Shown: positions 37,819 through 46,888, counted from the stretch's first letter. The stretch is 64,000 bases of DNA from Flavobacterium okayamense (GCF_019702945.1 NZ_AP024749.1:434001-498000); one strand, 5' to 3'. Numbers and translations are program-made. Notes: generated by a model not told the origin, from the letters alone.

Positions 37819-38013
37819 ATGAAAATTTTCTCATATATTGTTTTTGCAATTGCGATTGCTTTAATCGGATTCAATTTAACTAAAGTTAATTTTAGTAAAC
37901 CTTTTGAAGGCGATAGTACCATAGCGCTTATTGGTGTTATTGCTGGACTTTGTGCTATTGTTTTGCTATTAATTTTCAAAGCTTCTAAAGCTGTTGAAGA
38001 AAAAACCAAATAA
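37819..38013 (+). CDS. Small two-helix membrane protein
   Basis: A 64-residue protein with two hydrophobic helices (about 3-20 and 36-54) joined by a short polar loop, ending in a Lys/Glu tail. Unrecognised family. It sits between marC and the FAD protein, and its TAA stop overlaps the next ATG by one base (TAATG), implying translational coupling. Confidence 0.75.
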   Translation: MKIFSYIVFAIAIALIGFNLTKVNFSKPFEGDSTIALIGVIAGLCAIVLLLIFKASKAVEEKTK

Positions 38014-38621
38014 TGTTTGATGTTCTAATCATTGGTGGCGGTGCCGCTGGAGTTTCTACAGCTTTACTTTTAGGTTCGGCGGTTAAGAAACCTTATGCCG
38101 AAAATAAAAAAATTGGCATTATTACTCATCAACGCGCTTCTTATCTTCAAACAGGAATTTACAATAATGTTTACGGAATTAAAGCAGGAACTTTAGGAAG
38201 TGATTTACTTCGTGAAAGCTTAGAACAACTGACTGAACTTTATCCTCACCTTGAACAAATTGACAAAGAAAAAGTAACTGCAATTTCTAAAACCGATTTT
38301 GGCTATTTAATCACTACAAATAAAAATGAATACCAAACGAAAATTGTAGTTGTTGCCATAAACTCTAACAGTCCAATGACAATTGAAGGTTTAGAAGACT
38401 ATATCATTCCACATGAAAAAGCGGCTCCTTCTAAAAACCGCATTCAACTGAAGAATACCGAAAACTTAGTAACTGAAGGTTTATATGTAGCTGGAACTTT
38501 GGCCGGTTGCAGAAGCCAACTTTCTATTGCTGCCGGAAGTGGTGCGAATGCTGCTGCTGAAATTTTGACTTTATGGAATAATGGTGAATTTGCACAAGTG
38601 CATGATGCTATTGGGAAGTAG
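38013..38621 (+). CDS. Compact FAD-dependent oxidoreductase, thioredoxin-reductase-like fold
   Basis: A 202-residue flavoprotein. The N-terminal Rossmann motif is VLIIGGGAAGVSTALLLGSA. The C-terminal FAD motif region reads GLYVAGTLAGCRSQLSIAAGSGANAA. It is much shorter than thioredoxin reductase (about 310): the NAD(P)H-binding domain and the CxxC redox pair are absent, so another protein or a non-pyridine donor would have to supply electrons. Similar short proteins occur in Flavobacteriia, so this is unlikely to be a truncation. It is translationally coupled to the 64-residue membrane protein. Confidence 0.85.
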   Translation: MFDVLIIGGGAAGVSTALLLGSAVKKPYAENKKIGIITHQRASYLQTGIYNNVYGIKAGTLGSDLLRESLEQLTELYPHLEQIDKEKVTAISKTDFGYLITTNKNEYQTKIVVVAINSNSPMTIEGLEDYIIPHEKAAPSKNRIQLKNTENLVTEGLYVAGTLAGCRSQLSIAAGSGANAAAEILTLWNNGEFAQVHDAIGK

Positions 38622-38668
38622 TTTTTGTTGATTTGTTTTTTGTTTAGTCGTTGATTTGTTAAAACATC

Positions 38669-39247
38669 GTGAAAAATCCTTTAATTTTATTTTCATTTTT
38701 TTTATTCTTAAGTTGTCATAATAATGATAAAATTAATCTTGAAAACAAATCAAAAGTTAATCAACAACTTAAAAACAAAACAAACTCTTTAGTCATTGAT
38801 ACTTTGGTTTTCAGCGAAAGCATGAAAGGCGAATTATTAGATAAAAAAATTATTGAGAGTAAAAAGAAACTTAAATTTTATAAAAAATTCACTCACACAA
38901 AAGCAATCAATAAAATTCAAATAATTGAAGACAAACATTCAAAAACTGAATTAATATATTTAGGTGAAATATATGATATTGATAATTCAAACTCATATAA
39001 AGTTATATCAAATTTTAAACTAATTGGAATCAATGAACTTTTATCACCAAAAGGAAAAAGTGAAATTGCATTCATTGATAATAATTACAATATCATGGTT
39101 TACGATATGGGAATGCCAGAAAACCTACCAAAATATATTAATGACAATGTACTATATTTCAATATTAAAAATACAAAGATCGGAATTCAAATATCCGGCG
39201 GTCTATCTCCAATGTTTTGTATACCAAAAATTGGTTGTAATGAATAA
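38669..39247 (+). CDS. Putative lipoprotein, unknown function
   Basis: A 192-residue protein starting at GTG 38669. Residues 1-15 are hydrophobic (LILFSFFLFLS), followed by Cys16-His-Asn-Asn, a good flavobacterial lipobox (FLSC), so it is probably a lipoprotein. The mature part is Lys/Asn/Ile-rich with a few beta-strand-like segments and two cysteines near the end (FCIPKIGCNE). I do not recognise a family. The region is more AT-rich than the neighbours, hinting at lower conservation or later acquisition. No promoter box is clear. Confidence 0.7.
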   Translation: MKNPLILFSFFLFLSCHNNDKINLENKSKVNQQLKNKTNSLVIDTLVFSESMKGELLDKKIIESKKKLKFYKKFTHTKAINKIQIIEDKHSKTELIYLGEIYDIDNSNSYKVISNFKLIGINELLSPKGKSEIAFIDNNYNIMVYDMGMPENLPKYINDNVLYFNIKNTKIGIQISGGLSPMFCIPKIGCNE

Positions 39248-39310
39248 ATAAATTGAATACTAAAAATCTTGTTGTTTCTATTTAGAAAGAATCTTTTTCG
39301 ATTATGAGAT

Positions 39311-39333
39311 TCCTCGACTACTCTCGGAATGAC
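39311..39333. repeat. Short hairpin repeat (ATTCC...GGAAT arms)
   Basis: ATTCC, then TCGACTACTCTC, then GGAAT form a hairpin in the spacer between the lipoprotein and S41 genes. The inner TCGACTACTCTC closely matches the loop of the element at 42543 (TCGACTGCGCTC). Confidence 0.5.
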
Positions 39334-39343
39334 AAAAAAAACA

Positions 39344-40915
39344 TTATTTTAACTCCAAAACCTTTTTCACCATTGCGTCTTCTTGCAAAATGATTTTATA
39401 GTGCGCTTCGTCACTAAAAAGTTGGCGAACAAATTCAGCATACAAATACGTTAGAATTTTTTCTTTGTTAGAATAATCCATTAAGAATCCACCTTGCGCA
39501 ACATAATTCTGAAAATCATTAAAATACTTATCGTTAGCAAAAATTTCAGTTTTTAAATTCTCTAATGATAGCTTTTCGAAGAAAGCACGATTTTTATCTA
39601 ATTCTTCAAACACAAAATAATCAACCAAGCCCGATTGCATTATCATCGTAGTTGCTTCTTCGCCATGATTTGAACTTAATGGCACAAAAACATCAGGAAT
39701 AATTCCGCCACCGCCATAAACAATTCGTCCTTTTTTAATGGTTTTGTATTTTAAACTATCGGCAACTTTAATGCTATCTGCTTCGTATAATTCGCCATTT
39801 GCAAAACGCTTTTCAAATTCGTTAAAGTAACCATCTGCTTTGTCTTCAAAAGGTTTTTGAATAGAACGACCTGAAGGCGTGTAATATCTCGCCACAGTTA
39901 ATCGCACCGCCGAACCATCTCCAAGTGGCATTTCGCGTTGTACTAAACCTTTACCAAAAGAACGACGACCAACGATTGTTCCTCTATCGTTATCTTGAAT
40001 AGCACCGGCTAAAATTTCACTTGCAGAAGCCGTATTTTCATCAATTAAAACATAAATCTTACCACTTTCAAAATCACCTTCTTCAGTGGCGAAACTTAAA
40101 TCTTCGTTTCCTTTTTTGTTTTTTGTTTTAACAATTAATTCTTTGTCTTTTAAAAACTCATCGGCAATTTTTTCAGCCATTTCTAGATAACCACCACCGT
40201 TTCCGCGAACATCTACAATTAACGATTTTATTCCTTGTGCTTTCAATTTTAAAAGTCCTTTGTGAAATTCGTTATATGTCGTTTCAGCAAAGCGATTAAT
40301 TTTAATATAACCCACCTCATCTGAAACCTTCAAAGCAACATCAACACTTTTAATAGGAATTACATCGCGCTTAACTTTCAGTTTAAATTTTTTATTGGTT
40401 GATTTTCTAAAAATGGTCAAATTCACTTCTGAACCTACTTCGCCTTTCAACTTAGAAAACAATGTATCGTTGGAAATCTTTTTATCGAAAAGTTGGAAAT
40501 TTTCAGCAAAAAGAATTCGGTCACCCGCTTTTAATCCGGCTTTTTCAGAAGGTCCGTCTTTTATGGTTTTAATAATTGCAACGGTATCTTTATACATGTA
40601 GAAATTAACACCAATTCCCACAAAATTTCCATTCATACTTTCAGAAACGGCAACTAAATCCTTCTTATTGATATAGATGGAATGGGGATCGAGATTTTCG
40701 AGAATTTTATCTACCGTAATATCAACAATAGAATCGGTATTTACATCATCTACATATTCTCTGTCGATAAAATCGAGTAATCGATTTAATTTATTTTTAC
40801 CAGAAACTGTTGAAGCAACATCGTTATTTCGAGACAATTTATTCCCGAGCAATAATCCGAATGCTACAGCAATGGACAAAGCTAAAGGAAAAAATATTTT
40901 ACGAGAGGATGACAT
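39344..40915 (-). CDS. S41 family C-terminal processing peptidase
   Basis: A 523-residue periplasmic serine protease. An N-terminal signal anchor covers 6-25. The PDZ domain is at about 92-180 (GNFVGIGVNFYMYKD, GPSEKAGLKAGDRIL). The catalytic domain includes VDVRGNGGGYLEMAEKIAD, ENTASASEILAGAI with likely nucleophile Ser297, and RRSFGKGLVQRE with general base Lys322. Such proteases trim or degrade envelope proteins from their C-terminus. The start overlaps the dCMP deaminase stop by one base, so HupE - dCMP deaminase - S41 peptidase form one unit. Confidence 0.95.
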   Translation of the reverse strand: MSSSRKIFFPLALSIAVAFGLLLGNKLSRNNDVASTVSGKNKLNRLLDFIDREYVDDVNTDSIVDITVDKILENLDPHSIYINKKDLVAVSESMNGNFVGIGVNFYMYKDTVAIIKTIKDGPSEKAGLKAGDRILFAENFQLFDKKISNDTLFSKLKGEVGSEVNLTIFRKSTNKKFKLKVKRDVIPIKSVDVALKVSDEVGYIKINRFAETTYNEFHKGLLKLKAQGIKSLIVDVRGNGGGYLEMAEKIADEFLKDKELIVKTKNKKGNEDLSFATEEGDFESGKIYVLIDENTASASEILAGAIQDNDRGTIVGRRSFGKGLVQREMPLGDGSAVRLTVARYYTPSGRSIQKPFEDKADGYFNEFEKRFANGELYEADSIKVADSLKYKTIKKGRIVYGGGGIIPDVFVPLSSNHGEEATTMIMQSGLVDYFVFEELDKNRAFFEKLSLENLKTEIFANDKYFNDFQNYVAQGGFLMDYSNKEKILTYLYAEFVRQLFSDEAHYKIILQEDAMVKKVLELK

Positions 40916-41340
40916 TATGTTAAATCTGTAATCAATTCAATTTCTACACCTGCTTTTCTTAGAAAATCTATTCCCGAACAATCTTTATATTCTTCGTGAT
41001 AAACAACTCTTTTAATTCCCGATTGATGTATAAGCTTGCTACAATCTTTACAAGGTGAAAGTGTTATATACAACGTTGCACCTTCGCAAGATTGTGTAGA
41101 ACGCGCTACTTTTGAAATTGCATTTGCTTCAGCATGAAGCACATACCATTTAGTTAAGCCCTCATCATCTTCACAACAATTTTCAAAACCAGACGGAGTT
41201 CCGTTATAACCATCTGAAATTATCATTCTATCTTTAACAATAATCGCACCAACTTGCTTTCGTTTACAATACGAGAGTTGGCCCCATTCTTTTGCTATTC
41301 GTAAATAGGCTTTATCGTATTTTGATTTCTTTTGCGACAT
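40915..41340 (-). CDS. dCMP deaminase family protein
   Basis: A 141-residue zinc deaminase that converts dCMP to dUMP, feeding thymidylate synthesis. Zinc and catalytic motifs are LHAEANAI (His69, Glu71) and SPCKDCSKL (Cys97, Cys100). The N-terminus carries SYCKRKQVGAIIVKD and the substrate segment DGYNGTPSGFENCCE. A TTG start 15 nt upstream is possible but overlaps hupE; I prefer ATG 41340, which leaves a 2-nt gap. ComEB-type proteins of competence systems look similar. Confidence 0.94.
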   Translation of the reverse strand: MSQKKSKYDKAYLRIAKEWGQLSYCKRKQVGAIIVKDRMIISDGYNGTPSGFENCCEDDEGLTKWYVLHAEANAISKVARSTQSCEGATLYITLSPCKDCSKLIHQSGIKRVVYHEEYKDCSGIDFLRKAGVEIELITDLT

Positions 41341-41342
41341 TT

Positions 41343-41936
41343 TTATCTGTTCCAAATTTCACTTTCTATTATCATAGGCAAAACTACACCAATTATAAAT
41401 GCCGACATCACTAATGCCCAATCTCTTTTTGAAAATCTGAAAAAAGTTTGCACCACATAAGCTAAAATCAACACTATAAATACTACGACTAACTGTGCAG
41501 CTTCAATTCCTAAAGCAAATTCTAACAAAGGCAAAAGCTTATCGGAAGCGTTCCCTGGTAAAATTGTTTTAAAATAATTTGAAAAACCTAATCCATGAAT
41601 AATTCCGAAGAATACAGTAATTATAGCCACAAAAGAAATACTTTCTTTCTTTCCTGATTTTCCAGCAGTAAACAAATGAAATCCTGCAGTTGTCAAAATT
41701 GTAATTGGGATTAAAAACTCGACAAGACTCGGGTTTATATAAACTACTCCATAAACTGACAGCATTAATGCTAAAGTATGTCCAACTGTGAATAGTGAAA
41801 CCAACAATAAAACGCGTTTCCAATCTTTAAAGGCATAAGGAACCATAAGCGCAATTAAATACAATACATGATCGTAAGCATGTATATCTAAAACGTGGTT
41901 AAGTCCTAACTTAAAATACAACCAAAATTCTGACAT
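41343..41936 (-). CDS. HupE/UreJ family membrane protein
   Basis: A 197-residue protein with about six or seven membrane helices. HupE/UreJ features are GLNHVLDIHAYDHVLYLIAL, FTVGHTLALMLSV, and FFGIIHGLGFSNYFK, with histidines suited to binding nickel or another metal. Relatives import nickel or cobalt, but in Flavobacteriia the gene is usually far from hydrogenase or urease genes, as here, so the cargo is unknown. I start at ATG 41936; the longer TTG start at 41963 falls in the -7 box 41961-41968. Confidence 0.9.
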   Translation of the reverse strand: MSEFWLYFKLGLNHVLDIHAYDHVLYLIALMVPYAFKDWKRVLLLVSLFTVGHTLALMLSVYGVVYINPSLVEFLIPITILTTAGFHLFTAGKSGKKESISFVAIITVFFGIIHGLGFSNYFKTILPGNASDKLLPLLEFALGIEAAQLVVVFIVLILAYVVQTFFRFSKRDWALVMSAFIIGVVLPMIIESEIWNR

Positions 41937-41960
41937 ATAAACTGTTTTTATGGGGAAATC

Positions 41961-41968
41961 CAAACTTA
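41961..41968 (-). promoter_or_regulatory. Probable -7 promoter box (TAAGTTTG) for hupE unit
   Basis: The complement is TAAGTTTG, exact to TAnnTTTG, 24 nt before ATG 41936. It overlaps the alternative TTG start and argues against it. Confidence 0.6.
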
Positions 41969-42044
41969 CAATATATTTTATAAAAATTGAACTTTCTTAA
42001 CACAAAAAGAAAGGCTTTTGTTTTATACAAAATCAAAATTTACG

Positions 42045-42052
42045 TAAGTTTG
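42045..42052 (+). promoter_or_regulatory. Probable -7 promoter box (TAAGTTTG) for terB-like gene
   Basis: An exact TAnnTTTG match followed by C, 20 nt before ATG 42073. Confidence 0.6.
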
Positions 42053-42072
42053 CAAAACTAAAATTTATACAC

Positions 42073-42504
42073 ATGTCAATTTCAGATTTATTTGATAGCG
42101 GATTTAAAAATCGTAACAAAGGTCATTTTTCAGCAATTGTAAGAGTTGCCTTGTCTGATGGCGAATTAACTTCTGAAGAAAAACAATTCTTAGACAAACT
42201 TGCGGTTCGTCTTGAAATTTCTCAATCAGAATATGAAGAAATTCTTGAAAACCCTACAAAATATCCTATTAATCCTCCGGTTTTATATGTACACCGTTTA
42301 GAGCGTTTGTATGATTTAGCACGTATGGTTTATGCAGATCACGTTTTAGGTCCAAAACAAAAAGATATTTTAACACGTTTTGCTTTAGCTTTAGGCTTTA
42401 CACCAAGCAACGTAAGCTATATTGTAGATAAATCTTTATCACTTTTAGTTTTAAATGTAGATTTAGATACATTTATCTTCGAAATGCAAAACATGAACAA
42501 ATAA
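42073..42504 (+). CDS. TerB-like tellurite-resistance family protein
   Basis: A 143-residue all-alpha cytosolic protein. The TerB/DjlA-like signature is visible in AIVRVALSDGELTSEEKQFLDKLAVRLEIS, where Asp and Glu residues can bind metal, and is partly echoed in DLARMVYADHVLGPKQKDILTRFALALGF. TerB-family proteins join membrane-linked stress and metal-sensing complexes, but isolated flavobacterial copies are uncharacterised. It has its own promoter and terminator. Confidence 0.9.
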   Translation: MSISDLFDSGFKNRNKGHFSAIVRVALSDGELTSEEKQFLDKLAVRLEISQSEYEEILENPTKYPINPPVLYVHRLERLYDLARMVYADHVLGPKQKDILTRFALALGFTPSNVSYIVDKSLSLLVLNVDLDTFIFEMQNMNK

Positions 42505-42534
42505 AAAAATCCCGCAATTGCGGGATTTTTTTTT
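42504..42534. terminator. Bidirectional terminator after terB-like gene
   Basis: AAAATCCCGCAA and TTGCGGGATTTT form a perfect palindrome followed by a run of T; A-run on the other side. It can also serve the converging fbp gene. Confidence 0.88.
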
Positions 42535-42542
42535 ATCATAGA

Positions 42543-42563
42543 CACTTCGACTGCGCTCAGTGT
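42543..42563. repeat. Short hairpin repeat (CACT...AGTG arms)
   Basis: CACT, TCGACTGCGCTC, AGTG at 42543-42562, next to the fbp 3' end. The loop matches the element at 39311 while the arms differ but remain complementary, which indicates selection for the hairpin. Confidence 0.55.
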
Positions 42564-42570
42564 AACAATT

Positions 42571-43578
42571 TTACTCAGCGTTTTTCATAAATTCTTCTGC
42601 TTTTTCGACCATGTTTTTACTTCCGCAAAAGAATGGAACTCTTTGATGTAATTCTGTTGGTTGGATTTCCATAATTCTTTTAAATCCATCAGAGGCTTTT
42701 CCGCCGGCTTGTTCTGCCAAGAAAGCCATAGGATTACATTCATATAACAAACGTAATTTCCCTTTTGGTGCTTTTGAACTTGTTGGGTAAATATAAATTC
42801 CGCCTTTTATCATATTTCTATGGAAATCGGAAACCAAACTACCTATGTAACGTGATGTATACGGACGATCACCTTCTTCCATTTGGCAATATTTCAAATA
42901 GTTTTTCACACCTTGTGGAAAATGAATATAATTCCCTTCATTAATTGAATATATTTTTCCATCTTCAGAATATCTCATGTTTGGATGCGACAAATAAAAT
43001 GTTCCAATTGCAGGATTTAAGGTAAATCCATTAACACCAAAACCTGTTGTATAAACTAACATGGTTGACGTTCCGTAAATAACATATCCAGCCGCAACTT
43101 GATTCACACCTGGTTGTAAAAAATCTTCTAATTGAACTGGCGTTCCTAATGGTGTTACTCTTCTAAAAACCGAGAAAATAGTTCCTACCGAAACATTTAC
43201 ATCAATATTTGAAGATCCGTCCAAAGGATCCATCAACACTACATATTTATTGTTGTGACTGTTATCTGCACCAGCAACAGTAATAAAATCATCATTTTCT
43301 TCAGAACCAATTCCACAAACAATTTCTCTATTAATCAAAGTTTGAATAAAGGTTTCGTTAGCAAAAACATCCAGCTTTTGTTGGTCTTCACCTTGAATAT
43401 TTTGTTCGCCAGCAGCACCAACAATATCCACTAAACCTGCCTTGTTCACTTTGTAGTTTACCACTTTCGCCGCTAAACGAATAGAGTTAATAATTCGTGA
43501 TAATTCTCCTGTTGAATATTGAAAAGAGTTTTGATTCTCAATAATAAACTCACCTAAGGTGGTATTTCTTTCTTCCAT
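42571..43578 (-). CDS. fbp: Fructose-1,6-bisphosphatase class 1
   Basis: A 335-residue gluconeogenic enzyme that hydrolyses fructose-1,6-bisphosphate. The metal-binding signature is [20 protein letters not shown]. Also seen are [11 protein letters not shown] and the substrate-binding segments [20 protein letters not shown] and [21 protein letters not shown] start at ATG 43578 ([11 protein letters not shown]); the TTG start at 43611 is unlikely because a near-consensus -7 element (GATATTTG) lies at about 43604-43611. It is transcribed alone and divergent from the GNAT gene. Confidence 0.97.
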   Translation of the reverse strand: MEERNTTLGEFIIENQNSFQYSTGELSRIINSIRLAAKVVNYKVNKAGLVDIVGAAGEQNIQGEDQQKLDVFANETFIQTLINREIVCGIGSEENDDFITVAGADNSHNNKYVVLMDPLDGSSNIDVNVSVGTIFSVFRRVTPLGTPVQLEDFLQPGVNQVAAGYVIYGTSTMLVYTTGFGVNGFTLNPAIGTFYLSHPNMRYSEDGKIYSINEGNYIHFPQGVKNYLKYCQMEEGDRPYTSRYIGSLVSDFHRNMIKGGIYIYPTSSKAPKGKLRLLYECNPMAFLAEQAGGKASDGFKRIMEIQPTELHQRVPFFCGSKNMVEKAEEFMKNAE

Positions 43579-43669
43579 TACGAAATCGTTGTAGTTGTTA
43601 TGTTTGTGCAAATATCGGATTTTTTTGTTATTCGATTAAATATTTAGCAGAAGATGTTCTTCTTCGTAG

Positions 43670-43677
43670 TACATTTG
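43670..43677 (+). promoter_or_regulatory. Probable -7 promoter box (TACATTTG) for GNAT gene
   Basis: An exact TAnnTTTG match, 16 nt before ATG 43694. Confidence 0.6.
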
Positions 43678-43693
43678 TACAAAATTTTGAAAA

Positions 43694-44170
43694 ATGGTTA
43701 TACGAAAAGGAACAAAAGAAGACGTATCGAGTATTTTAAGCTTAATTACCGAATTAGCAGTTTTTGAGAAAGAACCTGATGCTGTAGTTGTTACTGAAGC
43801 TGATTTATTGCGCGATGGTTTTTCTGAAAATCCTTTGTATTATACATTTATTGCAGAAGAAAATGGAGAGGTAATTGGAATAGCGTTGTATTATTACCGC
43901 TACTCTACTTGGAAAGGAAAAACCATTCATTTAGAAGATTTAATTGTTCGCGAAAACAAACGTGGTACTGGTGCTGGTTTTGCTTTGTACAAAAAAATAA
44001 TCGAACAAGGTAAAATAGATGGCGTACGAAGAATAGAATGGAATGTACTTGACTGGAATATAAACGCTATTAAATTTTATGAAAAGAGTGGCGCTAAATT
44101 GTTAGACGATTGGCGTGTCGTTCAAATGGATGAAAACGGAATCAATACTTTTTTAAATCAGAATACATAA
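43694..44170 (+). CDS. GNAT family N-acetyltransferase
   Basis: A 158-residue acetyl-CoA dependent transferase. Motif A is LEDLIVRENKRGTGAGFALYKKI with the pyrophosphate loop RGTGAG, and motif B is the segment WNINAIKFYEKSGAKLLDDW. It resembles the diamine/spermidine-type (SSAT-like) GNATs (AVFEKEPDAVVVTEADLLRDG), so a small amine or amino acid is a plausible substrate, but this is not certain. It lies 32 nt before the aspartate kinase gene on the same strand. Confidence 0.92.
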   Translation: MVIRKGTKEDVSSILSLITELAVFEKEPDAVVVTEADLLRDGFSENPLYYTFIAEENGEVIGIALYYYRYSTWKGKTIHLEDLIVRENKRGTGAGFALYKKIIEQGKIDGVRRIEWNVLDWNINAIKFYEKSGAKLLDDWRVVQMDENGINTFLNQNT

Positions 44171-44202
44171 AACTTTATACTTTGTCTTAATACGGATAGA
44201 TA

Positions 44203-45456
44203 ATGAGAATTTTTAAATTTGGTGGTGCATCAGTAAAAGATGCCGATGGCGTTAAAAACTTAGCCCATGTTTTAGAGCAAGTTGGATTTGACAACACTTT
44301 ATTAGTAATTTCTGCAATGGGAAAAACAACCAATGCTTTAGAAGTTGTAATCCGAAATTACTTTGATAAATCGAATGAATTAAACGCATCATTGCAAGAA
44401 GTTCGAAAGTACCACAACCAAATTTTAATGGATTTATTCGATAATGAAGAGCACGAAGTTTTTTACGAAGTAACCAGTCTTTTAGACGATTTAGAATATT
44501 TCATAAGAAGCAATAAATCGCCAAACTATAACTTTGTTTACGACCAAGTTATTAGTTTTGGAGAATTAGTTTCTACGACTATTGTTAGTTTCTATTTAAA
44601 AGAAGTTGGCATTAAAAACAACTGGATTGATGTTCGCAATTTCATTAAAACCGATACGAATTATCGCGATGCGAATGTAGATTGGGAACAAACCCAAACG
44701 TTGATTAAAAAAGGCGTTAAGAAAAACATATTAAACATTACCCAAGGTTTCATAGGTAGTGACGAAAACAACTTTACAACTACTCTTGGTCGTGAAGGTT
44801 CCGATTATACGGCGGCAATTTTTGCCTATTGTTTAAGTGCCGAAAGTGTAACGATTTGGAAAGACGTTCCAGGTGTTTTAAATGCCGATCCGCGTTATTT
44901 TGAAAATGCGATTTTATTGAACCAAATTTCCTATCGCGAAGCGATTGAGTTAGCCTTTTACGGTGCCAGTGTAATTCACCCGAAAACCTTACAACCTTTA
45001 CAACGAAAAGAAATTCCGTTGTATGTAAAATCATTTATAAATCCGCTTTTAGCAGGAACTTCCGTTTCAAAAGGAGCCGATTTAGAACCGCATGTTCCAT
45101 GTTTTATTGTTAAGAAAAATCAATTGTTAATTTCACTTTCGTCGTTAGATTTCTCTTTTATCATGGAAGAACACATAAGCGAAGTTTTTGCTTTGTTCCA
45201 CCAATACAAAGTGAAAGTAAATTTAATACAAAACTCGGCGATTAGTTTCTCGGTTTGTATTGAAGATAAGTTCAATAATTTTGAGGAATTGCGTAAAATT
45301 TTAGCAAAGAAATTTAAGGTTTCGTATAACGAAAATGTATCATTGTACACCATTCGTCATTTTGATGAAAAATCGACCGCTATTGTAGAAACCAACAAAA
45401 CGGTTTTACTAAAACAAATCTCGAGAGAAACCTTGCAGATTATTACGAAAGAATAA
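44203..45456 (+). CDS. Aspartate kinase (monofunctional)
   Basis: A 417-residue amino-acid kinase that phosphorylates aspartate, the first step to lysine, methionine, threonine and diaminopimelate. The N-terminal lysine motif is MRIFKFGGASVKDADGV. TTLGREGSDYTAAIFAYCL and TIWKDVPGVLNADPRYF form the aspartate/ATP site. C-terminal residues about 300-400 form ACT-type regulatory folds (LISLSSLDFSFIMEEHISEV), so feedback inhibition is likely. It is shorter than bifunctional aspartokinase-homoserine dehydrogenases. A strong terminator follows directly. Confidence 0.95.
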   Translation: MRIFKFGGASVKDADGVKNLAHVLEQVGFDNTLLVISAMGKTTNALEVVIRNYFDKSNELNASLQEVRKYHNQILMDLFDNEEHEVFYEVTSLLDDLEYFIRSNKSPNYNFVYDQVISFGELVSTTIVSFYLKEVGIKNNWIDVRNFIKTDTNYRDANVDWEQTQTLIKKGVKKNILNITQGFIGSDENNFTTTLGREGSDYTAAIFAYCLSAESVTIWKDVPGVLNADPRYFENAILLNQISYREAIELAFYGASVIHPKTLQPLQRKEIPLYVKSFINPLLAGTSVSKGADLEPHVPCFIVKKNQLLISLSSLDFSFIMEEHISEVFALFHQYKVKVNLIQNSAISFSVCIEDKFNNFEELRKILAKKFKVSYNENVSLYTIRHFDEKSTAIVETNKTVLLKQISRETLQIITKE

Positions 45457-45489
45457 AACAAAACCCTGCAAAAGCAGGGTTTTGTTTTA
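45455..45489. terminator. Bidirectional terminator after aspartate kinase
   Basis: AAAACAAAACCCTGC and GCAGGGTTTTGTTTT form a 15-bp stem with an AAAA loop. It lies between the aspartate kinase gene and the converging amidohydrolase gene. Confidence 0.9.
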
Positions 45490-45530
45490 TTCTTTGATTG
45501 ATTGAAACTAAAATTACTCCATTATAAAAT

Positions 45531-46820
45531 CTAGTTTACTTTTAAAGCGCTCTTAATTAAATCAAGTTTTTTATCATCTAAATATTTTTGGTTATAATAT
45601 ACACCTTTTATATTTTTTAAAGTCTTCAAATCCTCTAAAGGATTGTTTTCTATAATTATAAAATCGGCATCTTTACCTTCACTTAATTTACCATAATTTT
45701 CATTGAAAAATTCGGCAAAATTAGTTGTCGCCATTTGTAAAATTTCAAAATTGGAAAGATTAGCGTTTTTTAACAATTCCATTTCGGTTAACATATTAAA
45801 TCCAGCACTCATGTATTTTGAAGAAGCATCGGGACTTAAAATCATTTTAACCCTTTCTTTTTGTAAACGAGCAATAACTTGATATTTTTCTTCCAAATCT
45901 TTTAATTCTTTAGCAACCTCATCTTTATAAGCTTGTTCACCAATTTTATCTCTATACTGTTTAGTTTTTTCAAGCCATTCTTTCATACTTTCATTTGAAA
46001 CATATTCCATTCCTGGTAATTTTTGCAATTCTTCATAAGAGTATTGCCCAGAACCAATGCTGTACCAACTTAAAGTTGGGCAAATAAAAATCTTTTGCTT
46101 TTTAATTTCTGCAATTCTCGATTCAAATAAATTAGGTTCGCCCACTAAACCTCCTAAATGTTCAATTGAGGTATAATTAGAATTAAAAAATGTAGATTCC
46201 TCTATGGTGTTTCCTGAAGCTAATCGTGGAAAATGTCCACCTAATGAAACATTATATTTTTTACAAGTTTCATCTAATTGTTTAAAAATCTCCTGATTTT
46301 TTATACTTAGTATTTTAATAAAATCGAAACCGCGGTCTTTTGTTGCCTTCACAAAGCCCTCAATTTGCTCTTGTGTTAAATCGTAGCTTCTACTAATAGG
46401 TGGTGGTGAAAGATATAATTTTGGGTAAAAGCTTTCAGTTGTATTGTATTTATTTCTCCAATCTTTGTGTTTCCAATCGCCTCGCATTGATCGCAATTTG
46501 GTTACACCGTTTATTAAATTTAATTCGAAAAAACGCTGTAACTCTTCTTCCTTTTCTGGTAAATGCACGTGCGCATCGGCAAGTGAAGGCATAATAAACT
46601 GCCCTTTTAAATCGTATTCTTTTTCTCCTTTTAGTTTTGATTTTTTTGCATTTTCAATTACTATTATTTTACCCGCTATAATGGCAATGTTTTGATTGTA
46701 CAAAACCTGCTCGTTTTCCATAGAAACAATGTTTACATTTTTGAAAACCACATCATATTTTTGTTGACTGAATAATAATTGAGTTAAAGTTAAAATGAGA
46801 AGTAAAATGATTTTTTGCAT
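45531..46820 (-). CDS. Secreted amidohydrolase family protein
   Basis: A 429-residue metal-dependent hydrolase of the imidazolonepropionase-like group. A signal peptide covers 1-19 (ILLLILTLTQLLFSQ), so it acts outside the cytoplasm. The metal site begins with ADAHVHLPEKEE (His84, His86); later ligands are suggested by LGGHFPRL, SIEHLGG and MILSPDASSKYM. The composite beta-sandwich ends close the protein (GKDADFIIIENNPLEDL). Relatives act on peptides or cyclic amides; substrate unknown. Its promoter lies in the left copy of the duplicated intergenic block. Confidence 0.9.
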   Translation of the reverse strand: MQKIILLLILTLTQLLFSQQKYDVVFKNVNIVSMENEQVLYNQNIAIIAGKIIVIENAKKSKLKGEKEYDLKGQFIMPSLADAHVHLPEKEEELQRFFELNLINGVTKLRSMRGDWKHKDWRNKYNTTESFYPKLYLSPPPISRSYDLTQEQIEGFVKATKDRGFDFIKILSIKNQEIFKQLDETCKKYNVSLGGHFPRLASGNTIEESTFFNSNYTSIEHLGGLVGEPNLFESRIAEIKKQKIFICPTLSWYSIGSGQYSYEELQKLPGMEYVSNESMKEWLEKTKQYRDKIGEQAYKDEVAKELKDLEEKYQVIARLQKERVKMILSPDASSKYMSAGFNMLTEMELLKNANLSNFEILQMATTNFAEFFNENYGKLSEGKDADFIIIENNPLEDLKTLKNIKGVYYNQKYLDDKKLDLIKSALKVN

Positions 46821-46888
46821 TGGAGTTGATTAAATTTAAGCTATTTGATATTCTTAATATTTTTGATTGTTTATAATGAACGTTAGCC

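Noticed and set aside
41936..41963. TTG start giving HupE nine extra residues
   Set aside because: The TTG lies in the -7 box 41961-41968; ATG 41936 begins the typical HupE N-terminus.
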